Part shown: in pieces, positions 52,818-61,642 of the stretch
Position numbering within the stretch: the stretch's first letter is position 1
Layout: each line of letters opens with the position of its first letter
Source of the DNA: Saprospiraceae bacterium
Lineage (GTDB): Bacteria; Bacteroidota; Bacteroidia; Chitinophagales; Saprospiraceae
Assembly (NCBI GenBank): GCA_028285085.1
Contig: JANQQI010000139.1
Coordinates: 1-64,000 of the forward strand
DNA: 64,000 nucleotides
Reading direction: 5' to 3'
Translations under genes and position numbers: made by a program
Notes under the pieces: model-generated
Databases searched by the model: none
The model's input: the letters and a program-made list of their open reading frames with translations, nothing else
What the model was told of the DNA's origin: nothing

Positions 52818-53273
52818 ATGAGAATAGTAAGTAACATCTTCATCATGATTTTATGCACCACCACTCTGACTTGGAGTCAAACGGAGCATGAAGATCCTAC
52901 CAATTTGATACAACAAATGCAGGAAGAGATCTGGAAAGAATTGCAGAATCTGGATTTTTCCCAGCCGAATCAATTTTTCTTTGGTGATACTCTCTTATTC
53001 GGACAAGGTTTTCCCATGATGCCCGGTGATAGCCTGGGTTGGGGCAATATGCCACATATGGGGTCAGATGACGTGGATCAATTATTGAATCAACTTTTCC
53101 AATCCTTATCAGAAATAGATGCTCAGGATTGGCAGGATATGGAACAACTATTTCGCCAGTTTCAACCACTAAACCCACCTAATTGGGAAGGCCCTTCTCC
53201 TCAATCTGAGGACGAGCCTGATAATCAAAAGCCCAAAAAGGGACAGAAAAAAAGAAGACTTTATTCCCTCTGA
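52818..53273 (+). CDS. Exported acidic, glutamine-rich protein of unknown function
   Basis: The ATG at 52818 gives 151 residues with signal MRIVSNIFIMILCTTTLTWSQ; the longer frame to 52746 begins with TTG and is not needed. The mature protein is rich in Gln, Asp, Met and Trp with repeated phrases such as QQMQEEIWKELQNLDFSQPNQFFFGDTL and FQPLNPPNWEGPSPQSEDEPDNQKPKKGQKKRR, ending in a very basic tail. It is probably intrinsically disordered. No domain recognised. Confidence 0.7.
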   Translation: MRIVSNIFIMILCTTTLTWSQTEHEDPTNLIQQMQEEIWKELQNLDFSQPNQFFFGDTLLFGQGFPMMPGDSLGWGNMPHMGSDDVDQLLNQLFQSLSEIDAQDWQDMEQLFRQFQPLNPPNWEGPSPQSEDEPDNQKPKKGQKKRRLYSL

Positions 53274-53394
53274 TACCGGCTTATTTTTAAATTTGTTCTG
53301 CTCAAATCGAACATTTGAGTGGATTTAGTGTTTAATCAACCAACCAATAATAGCCATAAGCCAAATAAACCACATTTACCACTAATCAGCAGTT

Positions 53395-53832
53395 ATGAAC
53401 GTTTTTGATTGTGCCCGAGTGATTATCTATCGAATTAATCAAAAAGGGCTGGAAATTTTTCTGGTAAAGTCGGACCAAAATCCTGAAGCGGCTAATTGGC
53501 AAATTCCTCAGGGAAACCTTGAACCTCAACATGCAGACCAGCTCAATAGCACCGAGCGCTATATCGAACTGGATCCTGTAACCCACGAAGATCAATTGCA
53601 TCCCGCCGTAGCAATCGAGTGCGACTGGCATGAGATTCCATCTATCCGAGCTATGGTCAAGGAAGATGTACGTATCGTTAAACATCAGATTAAGCAACAT
53701 ATACCAGCTCTGGAACAAGGAACTTTCTTTGCTGTAAAGGAAGCTTTCAAGCAGGTGCTGCCACACGAATATGCGATGCTTAAGGAACTCAAGGATATTC
53801 TGATCGATCGCAATCAGGCGAAGTATATCTGA
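53395..53832 (+). CDS. NUDIX-like fold protein with a degenerate NUDIX box
   Basis: A 145-residue protein resembling the NUDIX fold at its start: FDCARVIIYRINQKGLEIFLVKSDQNPEAANWQIPQGNLE, with the W-x-I/L-P-x-G motif of the box. The expected G-x5-E-x7-R-E-U-x-E-E-x-G-U catalytic sequence does not follow; instead there is LEPQHADQLNSTERYIELD. It is therefore probably not an active pyrophosphohydrolase, or uses a different metal site. Its TGA stop overlaps the next ATG (TGATG, 53830-53834), so it is coupled to the SecD-head lipoprotein gene. Confidence 0.75.
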   Translation: MNVFDCARVIIYRINQKGLEIFLVKSDQNPEAANWQIPQGNLEPQHADQLNSTERYIELDPVTHEDQLHPAVAIECDWHEIPSIRAMVKEDVRIVKHQIKQHIPALEQGTFFAVKEAFKQVLPHEYAMLKELKDILIDRNQAKYI

Positions 53833-54797
53833 TGTATTCCCCCCGTTCGTCCTATGAATTTCTAGTTTTTGGTTTTTGTATAGGTATTTGGTCATTACTG
53901 GTGCTCAGCTGTCAGAATAATGCACCTAACCATTTGTCCGGTCGGGCAGCACAGTTTCGGATGGAGTTACAAGCAAATTGTAGTGCGGCTACTCCCGAAC
54001 AGGCTTTTGAGCAATTTAAAGCGTATACGCTCAAGCAGCGTATCCAATATCAAAATATTGCATTTGATCCAACCTCTCAAAAAATTACTATTGATCTCAT
54101 TGAGGAGACCATGGATGGTAAGACGCTGACTTTGGAAGATATTAGGGCTTTATTGACCGCCAAAAGGGAAGTAACGATTGTGCCTGCTACTTATCTATCG
54201 GATAAAGCAATGCTTGACTTCGCCGATTCCTTACTCGTTAATACAGATGTTGGTCGTTATTTGCAGTTTGTTGCAACCGATGATTATGGTTATCAATTGT
54301 CAATGATTGGTGCCGCGGCTAAGGATAGCACTGCTTTTGTTGACGCTATTTTACAAGAAAATGGTACTGAAGATTTTGTGTTTGTTTGGGGTAATGGTCA
54401 AGAACTGGAACGGTATGGGATGCAGGATCAATTCATTGGTCTCTTTGCTTATTCTAAACGAGCTGGGCGTATTACTAATCAACACCTATTAGAAGCATCG
54501 CTTGATTTTAATTCCTTCGGAGGGAACGGTGAACCGCTCACATTGTTGAAGTTTGATGAAAAAGGAACAGAGCAATTCGCGAGAATGACGACTCAGGCCG
54601 CTCACAATAATCAAAAAGCAATCCTTATCATCGTTGATGGTACTGTGGTTTCTGCTCCTCGTGTTATGTCACCCATCACTGGCGGTATGAGCTCTATCAC
54701 TGCACAATCGAAGGAGGAAGCTGAAGAAATGTCCAATATTTTGGAATACCGACTTGGCGGCTGTGATTGGCAAATCGTACAGCAAAGCGTCCTTTAA
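53832..54797 (+). CDS. Lipoprotein with SecD P1-head-like domain
   Basis: A 321-residue lipoprotein (signal ending LVLSC, Cys27). The mature part resembles the first periplasmic head domain of SecD: FRMELQAN..., LLNTDVGRYLQF, and later EPLTLLKFDEKGTEQFARMTTQAAHNNQKAILIIVDGTVVSAPRVMSPITGGMSSITAQSKEEAEEMSNILEYRLGG, in which VVSAPRV and the Ser-rich ITGGMSSI are typical. No membrane channel follows, so it is not a complete SecD. It starts one base inside the NUDIX-like stop codon and converges with the ABC transporter gene 11 bp downstream. Confidence 0.85.
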   Translation: MYSPRSSYEFLVFGFCIGIWSLLVLSCQNNAPNHLSGRAAQFRMELQANCSAATPEQAFEQFKAYTLKQRIQYQNIAFDPTSQKITIDLIEETMDGKTLTLEDIRALLTAKREVTIVPATYLSDKAMLDFADSLLVNTDVGRYLQFVATDDYGYQLSMIGAAAKDSTAFVDAILQENGTEDFVFVWGNGQELERYGMQDQFIGLFAYSKRAGRITNQHLLEASLDFNSFGGNGEPLTLLKFDEKGTEQFARMTTQAAHNNQKAILIIVDGTVVSAPRVMSPITGGMSSITAQSKEEAEEMSNILEYRLGGCDWQIVQQSVL

Positions 54798-54808
54798 CGG
54801 AGCTCCTT

Positions 54809-56599
54809 CTATACCTCTAATTCTCCAATCTGTACATTCCACAAATCCGCGTACAAGCCTCCACTACTGAGGAGATTCTCATGTTTACCCTGCTCGGCGA
54901 TTTGGCCATCCTTGAGGACAATGATTTGATCGGCACGCCGAATAGTAGATAAGCGATGCGCGATAATGATAGCGGTGCGTCCAGTAGTGAGTAGTTGCAG
55001 GCTTTGCTGAATAGCGCGTTCGGTTTCGGTATCGACGCTGCTTGTCGCTTCATCGAGAATCAGGATCGGTGCGTTTTTTAAAATGGCTCGGGCGATACTG
55101 AGGCGTTGGCGCTGGCCGCCCGAGAGCTTGAGTCCCCGCTCACCAATCAGCGTATCATAACCTTCTGGTAAGCTAGCAATGAATTCATGCAATCGTGCAC
55201 TGCGCGCTGCGGCTTCGATTTTATCCTGCGTCATTTCTGGGTGGCCATAAGCGATGTTTTCCCGAATATTGCCATGAAACAAATAAGTTTCCTGGCTCAC
55301 AAGGGCAATCTGCTGTCGCAAAGTCGTTAGATCCCACTGTCGTAAATCCTGGCCATCAATTTTGATTTGCCCACTAGTGACATCATAAAGCCGTAATAAA
55401 AGTTTAATCAATGTGGTTTTTCCAGCACCGGTAGGTCCTGCAATACCGATCGTCTGTCCGGGCTGGATGGCCAGGCTGAGTGCACTTAAAATGGGCTGTT
55501 CTGGCCGGTAGTAGAAATCGACTTTGTCTAAAATGATTTCACCTTGAGTTGTCGTTGGATGATAGGGCTGTTCTGCAATGGCCAGCTGGCGAGGCGTGTC
55601 TAAAAGGCCAAATACCCGGCGCGCCGAAGCCCGCGCTCGCTCAAATTGGTCAAAGACAAAGCCCAGGCGCGTCACTGGCCAAAGTAGACGTTGGATCATC
55701 ATGGCAAAAAAGGCCAGACCCCCTAAAGTCATAGTACCTGTCCCTTCAATCACTTCTAAGCTTCCCAGCAAGAGCGTTGCTCCAAAGCCTATCGCGATAA
55801 AAATACGGATGACGGGGACGTACAACGAACTCCACCGAATAGCTTTGAAATTAGCCTGTCGATAATTTGTAGAAACTTCCTCTACACGCTGGGTTTCGTA
55901 AGCCTCGGAAGTGAAGCTTTTGATGACCGTCATCCCCGAGATATTATTTTCGAGGCGATTGCTCAATTCGCCTACCGAGGAACGCACCTCTTGGTAGAAA
56001 GGAGCAATCTTACGCTGGTAGTAGATGCTAGCTAAGATGATAAAGGGGATTGGCAGCATGCCAATTAAGCCCAACGATAAGGAAACGGTACATAACGACC
56101 AGCCCGCAAAAAGCAGCAGCGTGATCATTTGGATAATCTCATTAAAACTATCATTTAGAAAGCGTTCGAGCTGGTTAATATCATCGTTGAGAATCGACAT
56201 AAGATTCCCTGTCCGCTCCTTTTCGAAATAGGCAATTTCCCGTTCTTGCATTTTGCGATAGGTATCCATCCGCAAATCGTGTTGTACGCGTTGGGCCAAT
56301 CGCATAAAGGCGCCTTTGAATAGCCATTCGGTAAAACTTTCGAGTAAGAAAATGACAAAGATGAGAATCGTCAAAAAGATGATGATCGACCAAGTGTCAC
56401 TCAATCCTGTCCAACGGGCAATCCAGGCGGGCGTATTTCCGCTTACCGAATCGATGATCCAGGCCGTCAGGAATGGTGGCATGAGATCCAGCAACTTATT
56501 GGTGATGCTAGAGCTCGAAGCGAACCACAATTGGCTACGATAACGGCCAAGATAACGAAACAAACGACGCATGGGGGATGAGATGTCGGACATGGGCAA
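54809..56599 (-). CDS. ABC exporter (fused membrane and ATPase domains, MsbA/ABCB type)
   Basis: A 596-residue half-transporter. The N-terminal ABC membrane domain has six helices (about residues 15-330; the AYFEKERTGNLMSILNDDINQLERFLND segment is typical). The C-terminal ATPase contains Walker A GPTGAGKTT at 388, Q-loop SQETYLF, signature LSGGQRQR at 492, Walker B ILILDEATSS at 511 and the H-loop in IIIAHRLSTI. It exports a lipid or hydrophobic compound in an ATP-dependent way; the substrate is unknown. It is upstream of no obvious partner, and the next minus-strand gene ends 3 bp before its start. Confidence 0.95.
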   Translation of the reverse strand: MPMSDISSPMRRLFRYLGRYRSQLWFASSSSITNKLLDLMPPFLTAWIIDSVSGNTPAWIARWTGLSDTWSIIIFLTILIFVIFLLESFTEWLFKGAFMRLAQRVQHDLRMDTYRKMQEREIAYFEKERTGNLMSILNDDINQLERFLNDSFNEIIQMITLLLFAGWSLCTVSLSLGLIGMLPIPFIILASIYYQRKIAPFYQEVRSSVGELSNRLENNISGMTVIKSFTSEAYETQRVEEVSTNYRQANFKAIRWSSLYVPVIRIFIAIGFGATLLLGSLEVIEGTGTMTLGGLAFFAMMIQRLLWPVTRLGFVFDQFERARASARRVFGLLDTPRQLAIAEQPYHPTTTQGEIILDKVDFYYRPEQPILSALSLAIQPGQTIGIAGPTGAGKTTLIKLLLRLYDVTSGQIKIDGQDLRQWDLTTLRQQIALVSQETYLFHGNIRENIAYGHPEMTQDKIEAAARSARLHEFIASLPEGYDTLIGERGLKLSGGQRQRLSIARAILKNAPILILDEATSSVDTETERAIQQSLQLLTTGRTAIIIAHRLSTIRRADQIIVLKDGQIAEQGKHENLLSSGGLYADLWNVQIGELEV

Positions 56600-56602
56600 A
56601 AG

Positions 56603-57271
56603 CTATTCGATGAGGTTATTTTGTTCAAATTCCAGACTAATTAAAAAAGCAATGAAATCTTTCACGGCGATTTGGGCCGTGCGCTTGGCGTCGAGATTAG
56701 TCGGACGGCTATATTGTTTAAGCAGTTGATAAAATGCTGTTTGCTGTTCAATGGCCTGTAGCAAATATTGAGGTTGCTGATCTTTTAGATTCTGCTTGGC
56801 TTGAGCATAGTATTGAGGGAGTTGTTGTAACCACTGCGCTGCGAGTGTTTGAGCTGGACTATGCTGGGCACGTCGGAATAAGGTGCGGAATACCGCTTGT
56901 AAATCATAGTAGCGCGCATCGTCTCTCAGAATACTATCTTGACTGAGGTTCTGGCTGGCTTGTCGTAAAAAGCGGTCGAAGCTTTGGTATTTAAAGTGTG
57001 ATGCCGGGGAAAGCTCATTAGCCGGGACGACTTGTAGCTGGCGGAGTTGTGTCTGGCAAAAGGCCAGGTTTTCCGTTCTTTTCTGCGTAGTGGGGATGGG
57101 GAGGGCCACTGAAGCCGGCAGATCACCAGCGAGGACCGCTTGCATAGGAAATTGTTGGCGTCGGGACTGCTCGAATGTTTCGGCAAAATGCTGAAACCGT
57201 TCCTCGGGACGCGTCCACTGACAGCTCAGGCACGCAGTACAGATCCAGCAGCAAATAGCAAGTCGTATCAT
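56603..57271 (-). CDS. Uncharacterised lipoprotein, helical
   Basis: A 222-residue protein whose hydrophobic N-terminus IRLAICCWICTACLSC offers a lipobox (LSC, Cys17). The mature part is helical and Gln-rich; HFKYQSFDRFLRQASQ and FRTLFRRAQHSPAQTLAAQWLQQLPQYYAQAKQNLKD recall the N-terminal region of DUF885 proteins, but the catalytic part of that family is missing. It is 3 bp upstream of the ABC exporter gene and 3 bp downstream of the next one, so these form one transcription unit. Confidence 0.65.
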   Translation of the reverse strand: MIRLAICCWICTACLSCQWTRPEERFQHFAETFEQSRRQQFPMQAVLAGDLPASVALPIPTTQKRTENLAFCQTQLRQLQVVPANELSPASHFKYQSFDRFLRQASQNLSQDSILRDDARYYDLQAVFRTLFRRAQHSPAQTLAAQWLQQLPQYYAQAKQNLKDQQPQYLLQAIEQQTAFYQLLKQYSRPTNLDAKRTAQIAVKDFIAFLISLEFEQNNLIE

Positions 57272-57274
57272 TCG

Positions 57275-57838
57275 TTAAGCATTAGCCAGAGCAGCAATGC
57301 AGGCTTCTCGAATCTGCCAAAGCTCAGCTAGAGTATAAGCCATCTTTTGCCGCTGCCGCCAAAGTTGCAGATAATTTTTGTGAAAATCGACTTTGAACTT
57401 ACCGATTTGCTCCGGCTGGATGTAAACTTCTTCCAGTAAAACGTCGAAAGGGGAATGGGCACTATCAACCAAGCTTGTAAAATCGTAACGTTGGCCCTCA
57501 ATCATTAGATAATTGTGGGCTTCTGGCAAGTAGTCGAGCCCGTAGGTTTGTAATACAGTGCCGACGCCAGGCGTATTAATTTCCTGCATTTTATACATAC
57601 CAAGGACGAGTTGTATATCGTTTTGTTGATTTTCCAGAGCAAGTTGAGCGAGGAAAGCATGCTTTGTGCTGCAAGTGCCGCATTGTTCTTTTAAGACCAC
57701 GGACAGATCATCTTTGCGGCTATTTCGACGATAGGGAAGTGCTTGGATATAATCCGTTGCAGTTTGAAAATCAATCCATCCTTTTTCACGACAGAGTTCG
57801 GAAAGAGAGCCGGTATTTGAGAGTGGAAAATTGTACAA
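57275..57838 (-). CDS. Transglutaminase-like fold protein
   Basis: A 187-residue protein. LKEQCGTCSTKHAFLAQLALENQQNDIQLVLGMYKM (about residues 49-85) is the Cys-containing helix start of papain-like transglutaminase proteins, and EAHNYLMIEGQRYDFTS (about 126-142) supplies a His and an Asp in the expected order. This assigns a fold only; enzymatic activity is uncertain. It leads an apparent three-gene unit with the lipoprotein and the ABC exporter. Confidence 0.65.
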   Translation of the reverse strand: MYNFPLSNTGSLSELCREKGWIDFQTATDYIQALPYRRNSRKDDLSVVLKEQCGTCSTKHAFLAQLALENQQNDIQLVLGMYKMQEINTPGVGTVLQTYGLDYLPEAHNYLMIEGQRYDFTSLVDSAHSPFDVLLEEVYIQPEQIGKFKVDFHKNYLQLWRQRQKMAYTLAELWQIREACIAALANA

Positions 57839-57927
57839 TTGATAAAGGTATAAGGTGACGGAATCTCGTTTTTGTCTAGTCTAATTTTATTAGAAATATT
57901 TTACTTTTACAAAAAAAACTATCTCAC

Positions 57928-58890
57928 ATGACTTTAGAGGATCAATGCATCATTCAAACCGATTTTCAACTTCCGGGGCAAACTGCATTTTATCGTGGTA
58001 AAGTACGCGATGTCTACTCCATCGACGATTTGCTCGTTATGGTTGCCTCTGATCGTATCTCTGCATTTGATCATATTTTACCACGACCTATCCCTTATAA
58101 AGGGCAGGTTTTGAACCAAATTGCAACGCATTTCCTCAAAGCAACTAGCGATATTGTTCCCAATTGGATTCAGGATACGCCTGATCCAAATGTGGCCGTT
58201 GGCTTGCGCTGTGAGCCCTATAAGGTTGAGATGGTCATCCGAGGATATCTTACCGGGCACGCTTGGCGAACCTATAAATCTGGTAAGCGAGAATTGTGCG
58301 GCGTATCATTGCCCGAAGGGATGCGTGAAAATGATCCTTTTCCAACACCGATCATCACCCCCGCCACGAAAGCTGAAGAAGGCCACGACGAAGATATTTC
58401 CCGGGCTGAAATCATCGAAAAAGGCCTCGTCAGTGCCGACGATTATTACCATTTAGAAGACTACACACGCGCTCTTTTTCAGCGTGGTACTGAAATGGCC
58501 GCTGAGCAAGGGCTGATTTTGGTAGATACTAAATATGAATTTGGAAAAGTGGGCGATCAAATCTACGTAATCGACGAAATTCATACCCCTGATAGTTCTC
58601 GTTACTTCTATCGCGATGGTTATGCCGAACGTCAAGAGCGTGGTGAGCGACAAAAGCAACTATCCAAGGAATTTGTGCGTGAATGGCTGATGACGAATGG
58701 TTTTCAGGGACTCGAAGGCCAACTTATGCCCGAAATGCCCGATAGCTTTGTCGAGCAAGTATCGGAGCGCTATATCGAGTTATTCGAAAATATTACTGGA
58801 AAACCCTTTGTCAAGGCGGATACGCAAAGCATCATCGAACGCGTAGAGCACAATATCTTGGCTTATCTCAATCAAGCCCCAGTCCAGTAA
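57928..58890 (+). CDS. purC: Phosphoribosylaminoimidazole-succinocarboxamide synthase (SAICAR synthetase)
   Basis: PurC joins aspartate to CAIR in the eighth step of purine synthesis. The 320 residues belong to the longer form found in Bacteroidota and eukaryotes. Signatures are [31 protein letters not shown] (residues about 20-50), [57 protein letters not shown] (about 190-222). It is preceded by an AT-rich leader and converges with the dehydrogenase gene 18 bp downstream. Confidence 0.97.
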   Translation: MTLEDQCIIQTDFQLPGQTAFYRGKVRDVYSIDDLLVMVASDRISAFDHILPRPIPYKGQVLNQIATHFLKATSDIVPNWIQDTPDPNVAVGLRCEPYKVEMVIRGYLTGHAWRTYKSGKRELCGVSLPEGMRENDPFPTPIITPATKAEEGHDEDISRAEIIEKGLVSADDYYHLEDYTRALFQRGTEMAAEQGLILVDTKYEFGKVGDQIYVIDEIHTPDSSRYFYRDGYAERQERGERQKQLSKEFVREWLMTNGFQGLEGQLMPEMPDSFVEQVSERYIELFENITGKPFVKADTQSIIERVEHNILAYLNQAPVQ

Positions 58891-58908
58891 TTAAGAGACA
58901 ATTTTTTC

Positions 58909-60117
58909 CTATTCTTTACCGTCAGCGTAGTCCTGAAGGTAGGCAAAGTGTGCCCCGAGTTGCCCCACTGAGGTCGTGACCGAAGCCCGTTGGATGACCC
59001 CGCTTTGGGCAAATTGATCTAACTCCGGTAAAATGAACTGGATGAACTGTTCACCAAACGCGCGGGAGGCATCCCGAGGTAGTTCATTGGGGAGGTTATC
59101 AATGGTCATCATATCGATGGTCTGATCCTGATAGGGTGTCGTTTCTGCTTCCGTAATAGGATCGTAGCCAAATACCGGCTCCGCAATCGTGGAGGCGAAC
59201 AAGGTGGATGGAATAGAAGAGACCGGCGCGATATCACAAGTCACGTCTGCAATTACCCGAATACTGAAGTTTGACTGGCGCATTTCTTCTTTAGTGAAAA
59301 AGGCCGGCGCATTATTGTCCCAATAGATGCCATTGATCATGATATCTGCGGTTTGGGTATAGGGGGTGAAGCTACTTTCGAAACGTTCAGGATGGGCGTA
59401 AAAATCTGGTTTGTGAAAAGGCGAACCATCCTTAGCGCGCGCGTAATCAGCACACTTGAGTTGTGTATAAACGGGCCCATCGTATTGGTTCGCAAGGAAA
59501 TCAGCCGGGCTAACCTTCGTAATTCCCATATCGTCGAGGACCTGAGCGGCACCTTGACCTACACGACCGCTACCGGTCAGGACAATTTTGACTGGAGGCA
59601 AGCTCAACTGTTGGTAGATGCTAATGGCTTCTGCATAATCGTAGCATTCCTTCATGCGCTTGAGCGCAAATTGCCCCGTGCGCTCACCGTAAGTATAAAG
59701 CGCATTATGTGCGCCGACCATACCGGCGAATTTTCCAAAGGCAATGAGGCGCCGCCCGTGCTCGTCCGTTAGTACTTCGTAATCAATCAGGTGAATCTTC
59801 TTTTGTAGGATCGCCTGGAGCAGGCGGCGATTATAGGATTGCTTTTTTATCGTATGGGAAAAGAAGAAGTATATTTTTTGATCAATCAACATCTCGATGG
59901 GAACTTCTTTGACGCCCAAGAGGATGGTGCAATCCGAGAGATCTTCTTGCAACCGAATGCCGGCAGCTGTATAATTTTCGTCCGTGAAACAACGGCCCGC
60001 TGAAGGTTGAACGACGATATCGATACCTTTACTCTGCAAATTCGCACATTGCTCAGGGGTAAGTGGAACGCGAGAATCAGGGGGCGTTTTACCTTCTCGG
60101 ATGATGCCGATCTTCAT
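58909..60117 (-). CDS. Alanine dehydrogenase/saccharopine dehydrogenase-like oxidoreductase
   Basis: A 402-residue NAD(P)-linked enzyme of the AlaDh/PNT superfamily. The start is IGIIREGKTPPDSRVPLTPEQCANLQSKGIDIVVQPSAGRCFTDENYTAAGI, the FGKFAGMVGAHNALYTYGERTGQF region follows, and PVKIVLTGSGRVGQGAAQVLDDMG is the Rossmann motif (about residues 180-205). Later VIADVTCDIAPVSSIPSTLFASTIAEPVFGYDP resembles LYS1-type saccharopine dehydrogenases (NAD, lysine-forming). The exact substrate cannot be settled by eye. It converges with purC. Confidence 0.88.
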   Translation of the reverse strand: MKIGIIREGKTPPDSRVPLTPEQCANLQSKGIDIVVQPSAGRCFTDENYTAAGIRLQEDLSDCTILLGVKEVPIEMLIDQKIYFFFSHTIKKQSYNRRLLQAILQKKIHLIDYEVLTDEHGRRLIAFGKFAGMVGAHNALYTYGERTGQFALKRMKECYDYAEAISIYQQLSLPPVKIVLTGSGRVGQGAAQVLDDMGITKVSPADFLANQYDGPVYTQLKCADYARAKDGSPFHKPDFYAHPERFESSFTPYTQTADIMINGIYWDNNAPAFFTKEEMRQSNFSIRVIADVTCDIAPVSSIPSTLFASTIAEPVFGYDPITEAETTPYQDQTIDMMTIDNLPNELPRDASRAFGEQFIQFILPELDQFAQSGVIQRASVTTSVGQLGAHFAYLQDYADGKE

Positions 60118-60569
60118 AGATGCTTGGTTTTAGTTGATTGATAGTATAATCGCTTGGACTACGGTCTAATGCTTACAGAAAAGACACGCAAAAATAGTGC
60201 AAACTGCACGCAAAAATAAGCCTGAGCCGGAATTTGTTTTGAAGTGTTTGGATAGGGTTTAATGAATTCATCTGGCAATAAAAATCAGTAGGTAGACTGT
60301 AGATTTTTCTAAACGTTGATGAATGCACAATCGTAGGCATCACCTTTATCATTATTTTAAAGTAATCTCTCAAATTTAATCTGTGCATAATCATACGAAT
60401 CTCCGATTTTGCTCTGTCACAAATCTTGATTTCAAACTTGCTGCATGGCTATAGCTTTGGCACGAATATTGGCAATTTCTTTTCGTCTTATCCCTCCTGG
60501 CGATTTAAATTAACTCTCCCCATCGCCATAGATTAGCACACAACCTTTAGAGCACACATAACCATAACC
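60118..60569. other. Intergenic region before a small secreted protein
   Basis: About 450 bases with promoters for the flanking divergent genes. The frames on either strand are short and have no recognised features. Nothing else was seen. Confidence 0.4.
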
Positions 60570-60938
60570 ATGAAAAAGAGTACATTGATCATTGCCTTAT
60601 TATTGGGCAGTTTGACCTCATCGTTTGCCACTAATGGCATTCCCGAGATTTATAAATCCTCTCGTTTTACCATCCCTGCGGGCCATACTTTTTACAACAT
60701 TTTCTTTACTGATGATGCCAACTCCAAGCTCTTTATTGATTTTGCGGAGGTGGCGGAGCAATTGGAATTGTTGAATATTTGGCGCAGTAAGACCTTGATG
60801 TTGGAAGATCAAATCTCCGATTTACCCGGTGATACGATCTATGAATTGAACTTGGATGTGATTCGAGCGGGGACCTACACCATTGAATTAGTCACTGAGC
60901 ATGGAATAAGAATCCAAAAAGAAATAGTGATTAAATAG
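60570..60938 (+). CDS. Small exported protein of unknown function
   Basis: A 122-residue protein with signal MKKSTLIIALLLGSLTSSFA. The mature part is beta-rich (YKSSRFTIPAGHTFYNIFFTDDANSKLFIDFAEVAEQLELLNIW... DTIYELNLDVIRAGTYTIELVTEHGIRIQKEIVIK), and its last forty residues resemble the strand pattern of T9SS-type or other sandwich domains without the PNP motif. No enzyme motif is seen. A terminator follows 32 bp after the stop. Confidence 0.7.
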   Translation: MKKSTLIIALLLGSLTSSFATNGIPEIYKSSRFTIPAGHTFYNIFFTDDANSKLFIDFAEVAEQLELLNIWRSKTLMLEDQISDLPGDTIYELNLDVIRAGTYTIELVTEHGIRIQKEIVIK

Positions 60939-60969
60939 CTCTGTTTAGTTTTTTGGAATTTCTCATTTG

Positions 60970-61001
60970 GTCGCTCAGCCCTTCAGGATTGAGCGATTTT
61001 T
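60970..61001 (+). terminator. Terminator after the small exported protein gene
   Basis: TCGCTCA (60971-60977) and TGAGCGA (60990-60996) pair over 7 bp around a 12-base loop, followed by TTTTT. It lies between the small exported protein gene and the tmRNA promoter. Confidence 0.75.
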
Positions 61002-61026
61002 GTATTTTTGCGGCAGAGGTTGGAAC

Positions 61027-61056
61027 TTTATAAGTATTACAACAGTTCTACCTTTG
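61027..61056 (+). promoter_or_regulatory. Candidate promoter of the tmRNA gene
   Basis: TACCTTTG at 61049-61056 is an exact match to the Bacteroidota -7 consensus TAnnTTTG. TTTA at 61027-61030 is a possible -33 element (consensus TTTG), 18 bases upstream. The mature tmRNA begins 41 bp after the -7 element. Confidence 0.55.
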
Positions 61057-61096
61057 AATACAGTGAAAAATGTTTCGCTGGTCGAAATTGAAATAT

Positions 61097-61469
61097 GGGG
61101 CTGACTGGAATCGACAGGAAGGTTTATCAGTTAGTAAGCATGTCGAGTGATGAATATCAGACTCGTAAAAATCAATATTCAAACTCTTTTATATGGCAAT
61201 CGTAACTTTGCCATGGCAGCCTAATTCTAGGAATTAGATGCCTTTGTGCCGTGCATTTGACGCCTGATACACAGTGTGCCGCATATCAACAACCCTTCAG
61301 GCTAGCAAACCGGATCGCTTCGACCGGCGCGCGAAACCTTAGAGGCTAAGGATTGCGCATAGGAGGGTTTCCAATCCTACCGCTTTCCCGACAATCTAAC
61401 TGGAAAATAAACATGTAGAAAGCTCTCTGTTGCTTTGTCTGGACCCGGGTTCAACTCCCGGCAGCTCCA
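61097..61469 (+). ncRNA. ssrA: tmRNA (SsrA)
   Basis: The tRNA-like domain starts GGGGCTGA and ends CAGCTCC-A, forming the 7-bp acceptor stem; GGGTTCAACTCCC is the T-arm. The CCA end is not fully encoded. The tag frame is ggc aat cgt aac ttt gcc atg gca gcc taa at 61195-61224, giving GNRNFAMAA after the alanine carried by the RNA, and the last AMAA resembles the ALAA/AMAA ends known elsewhere. The RNA, with SmpB, rescues stalled ribosomes and marks the products for proteolysis. Length about 373 nt is normal. A strong terminator follows within 10 bp. Boundaries come from the acceptor stem. Confidence 0.95.
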
Positions 61470-61478
61470 CTTTGTAAG

Positions 61479-61513
61479 AAAGCCGCTATCACATCTTCGT
61501 GATAGCGGCTTTT
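61479..61513 (+). terminator. Rho-independent terminator of ssrA
   Basis: AAGCCGCTATCAC (61480-61492) pairs perfectly with GTGATAGCGGCTT (61499-61511) around a 6-base loop, and is followed by T-rich sequence. It begins about 10 bases after the tmRNA 3' end. Confidence 0.9.
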
Positions 61514-61642
61514 GGCATTTTAGGTACTTTATTAAAATACCCTTTTTGGGATATTGCAAATCGGCAAAATGAGCACTAACTTTGTATAGTTATTGATGAT
61601 GCCTTATAGGCAAAAACTATAATCCCAGGGATAAATTGTACC

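Noticed and set aside
53386-53895. 169-residue minus-strand frame
   Set aside because: It covers the NUDIX-like gene on the opposite strand; the plus-strand gene has recognisable fold motifs and start/stop coupling.
61377-61559. 60-residue minus-strand frame at the end of the tmRNA
   Set aside because: Its tail reads through the T-arm of tmRNA (the SCRELNPGP-type peptide typical of antisense tRNA T-arms), so it is a known false ORF.
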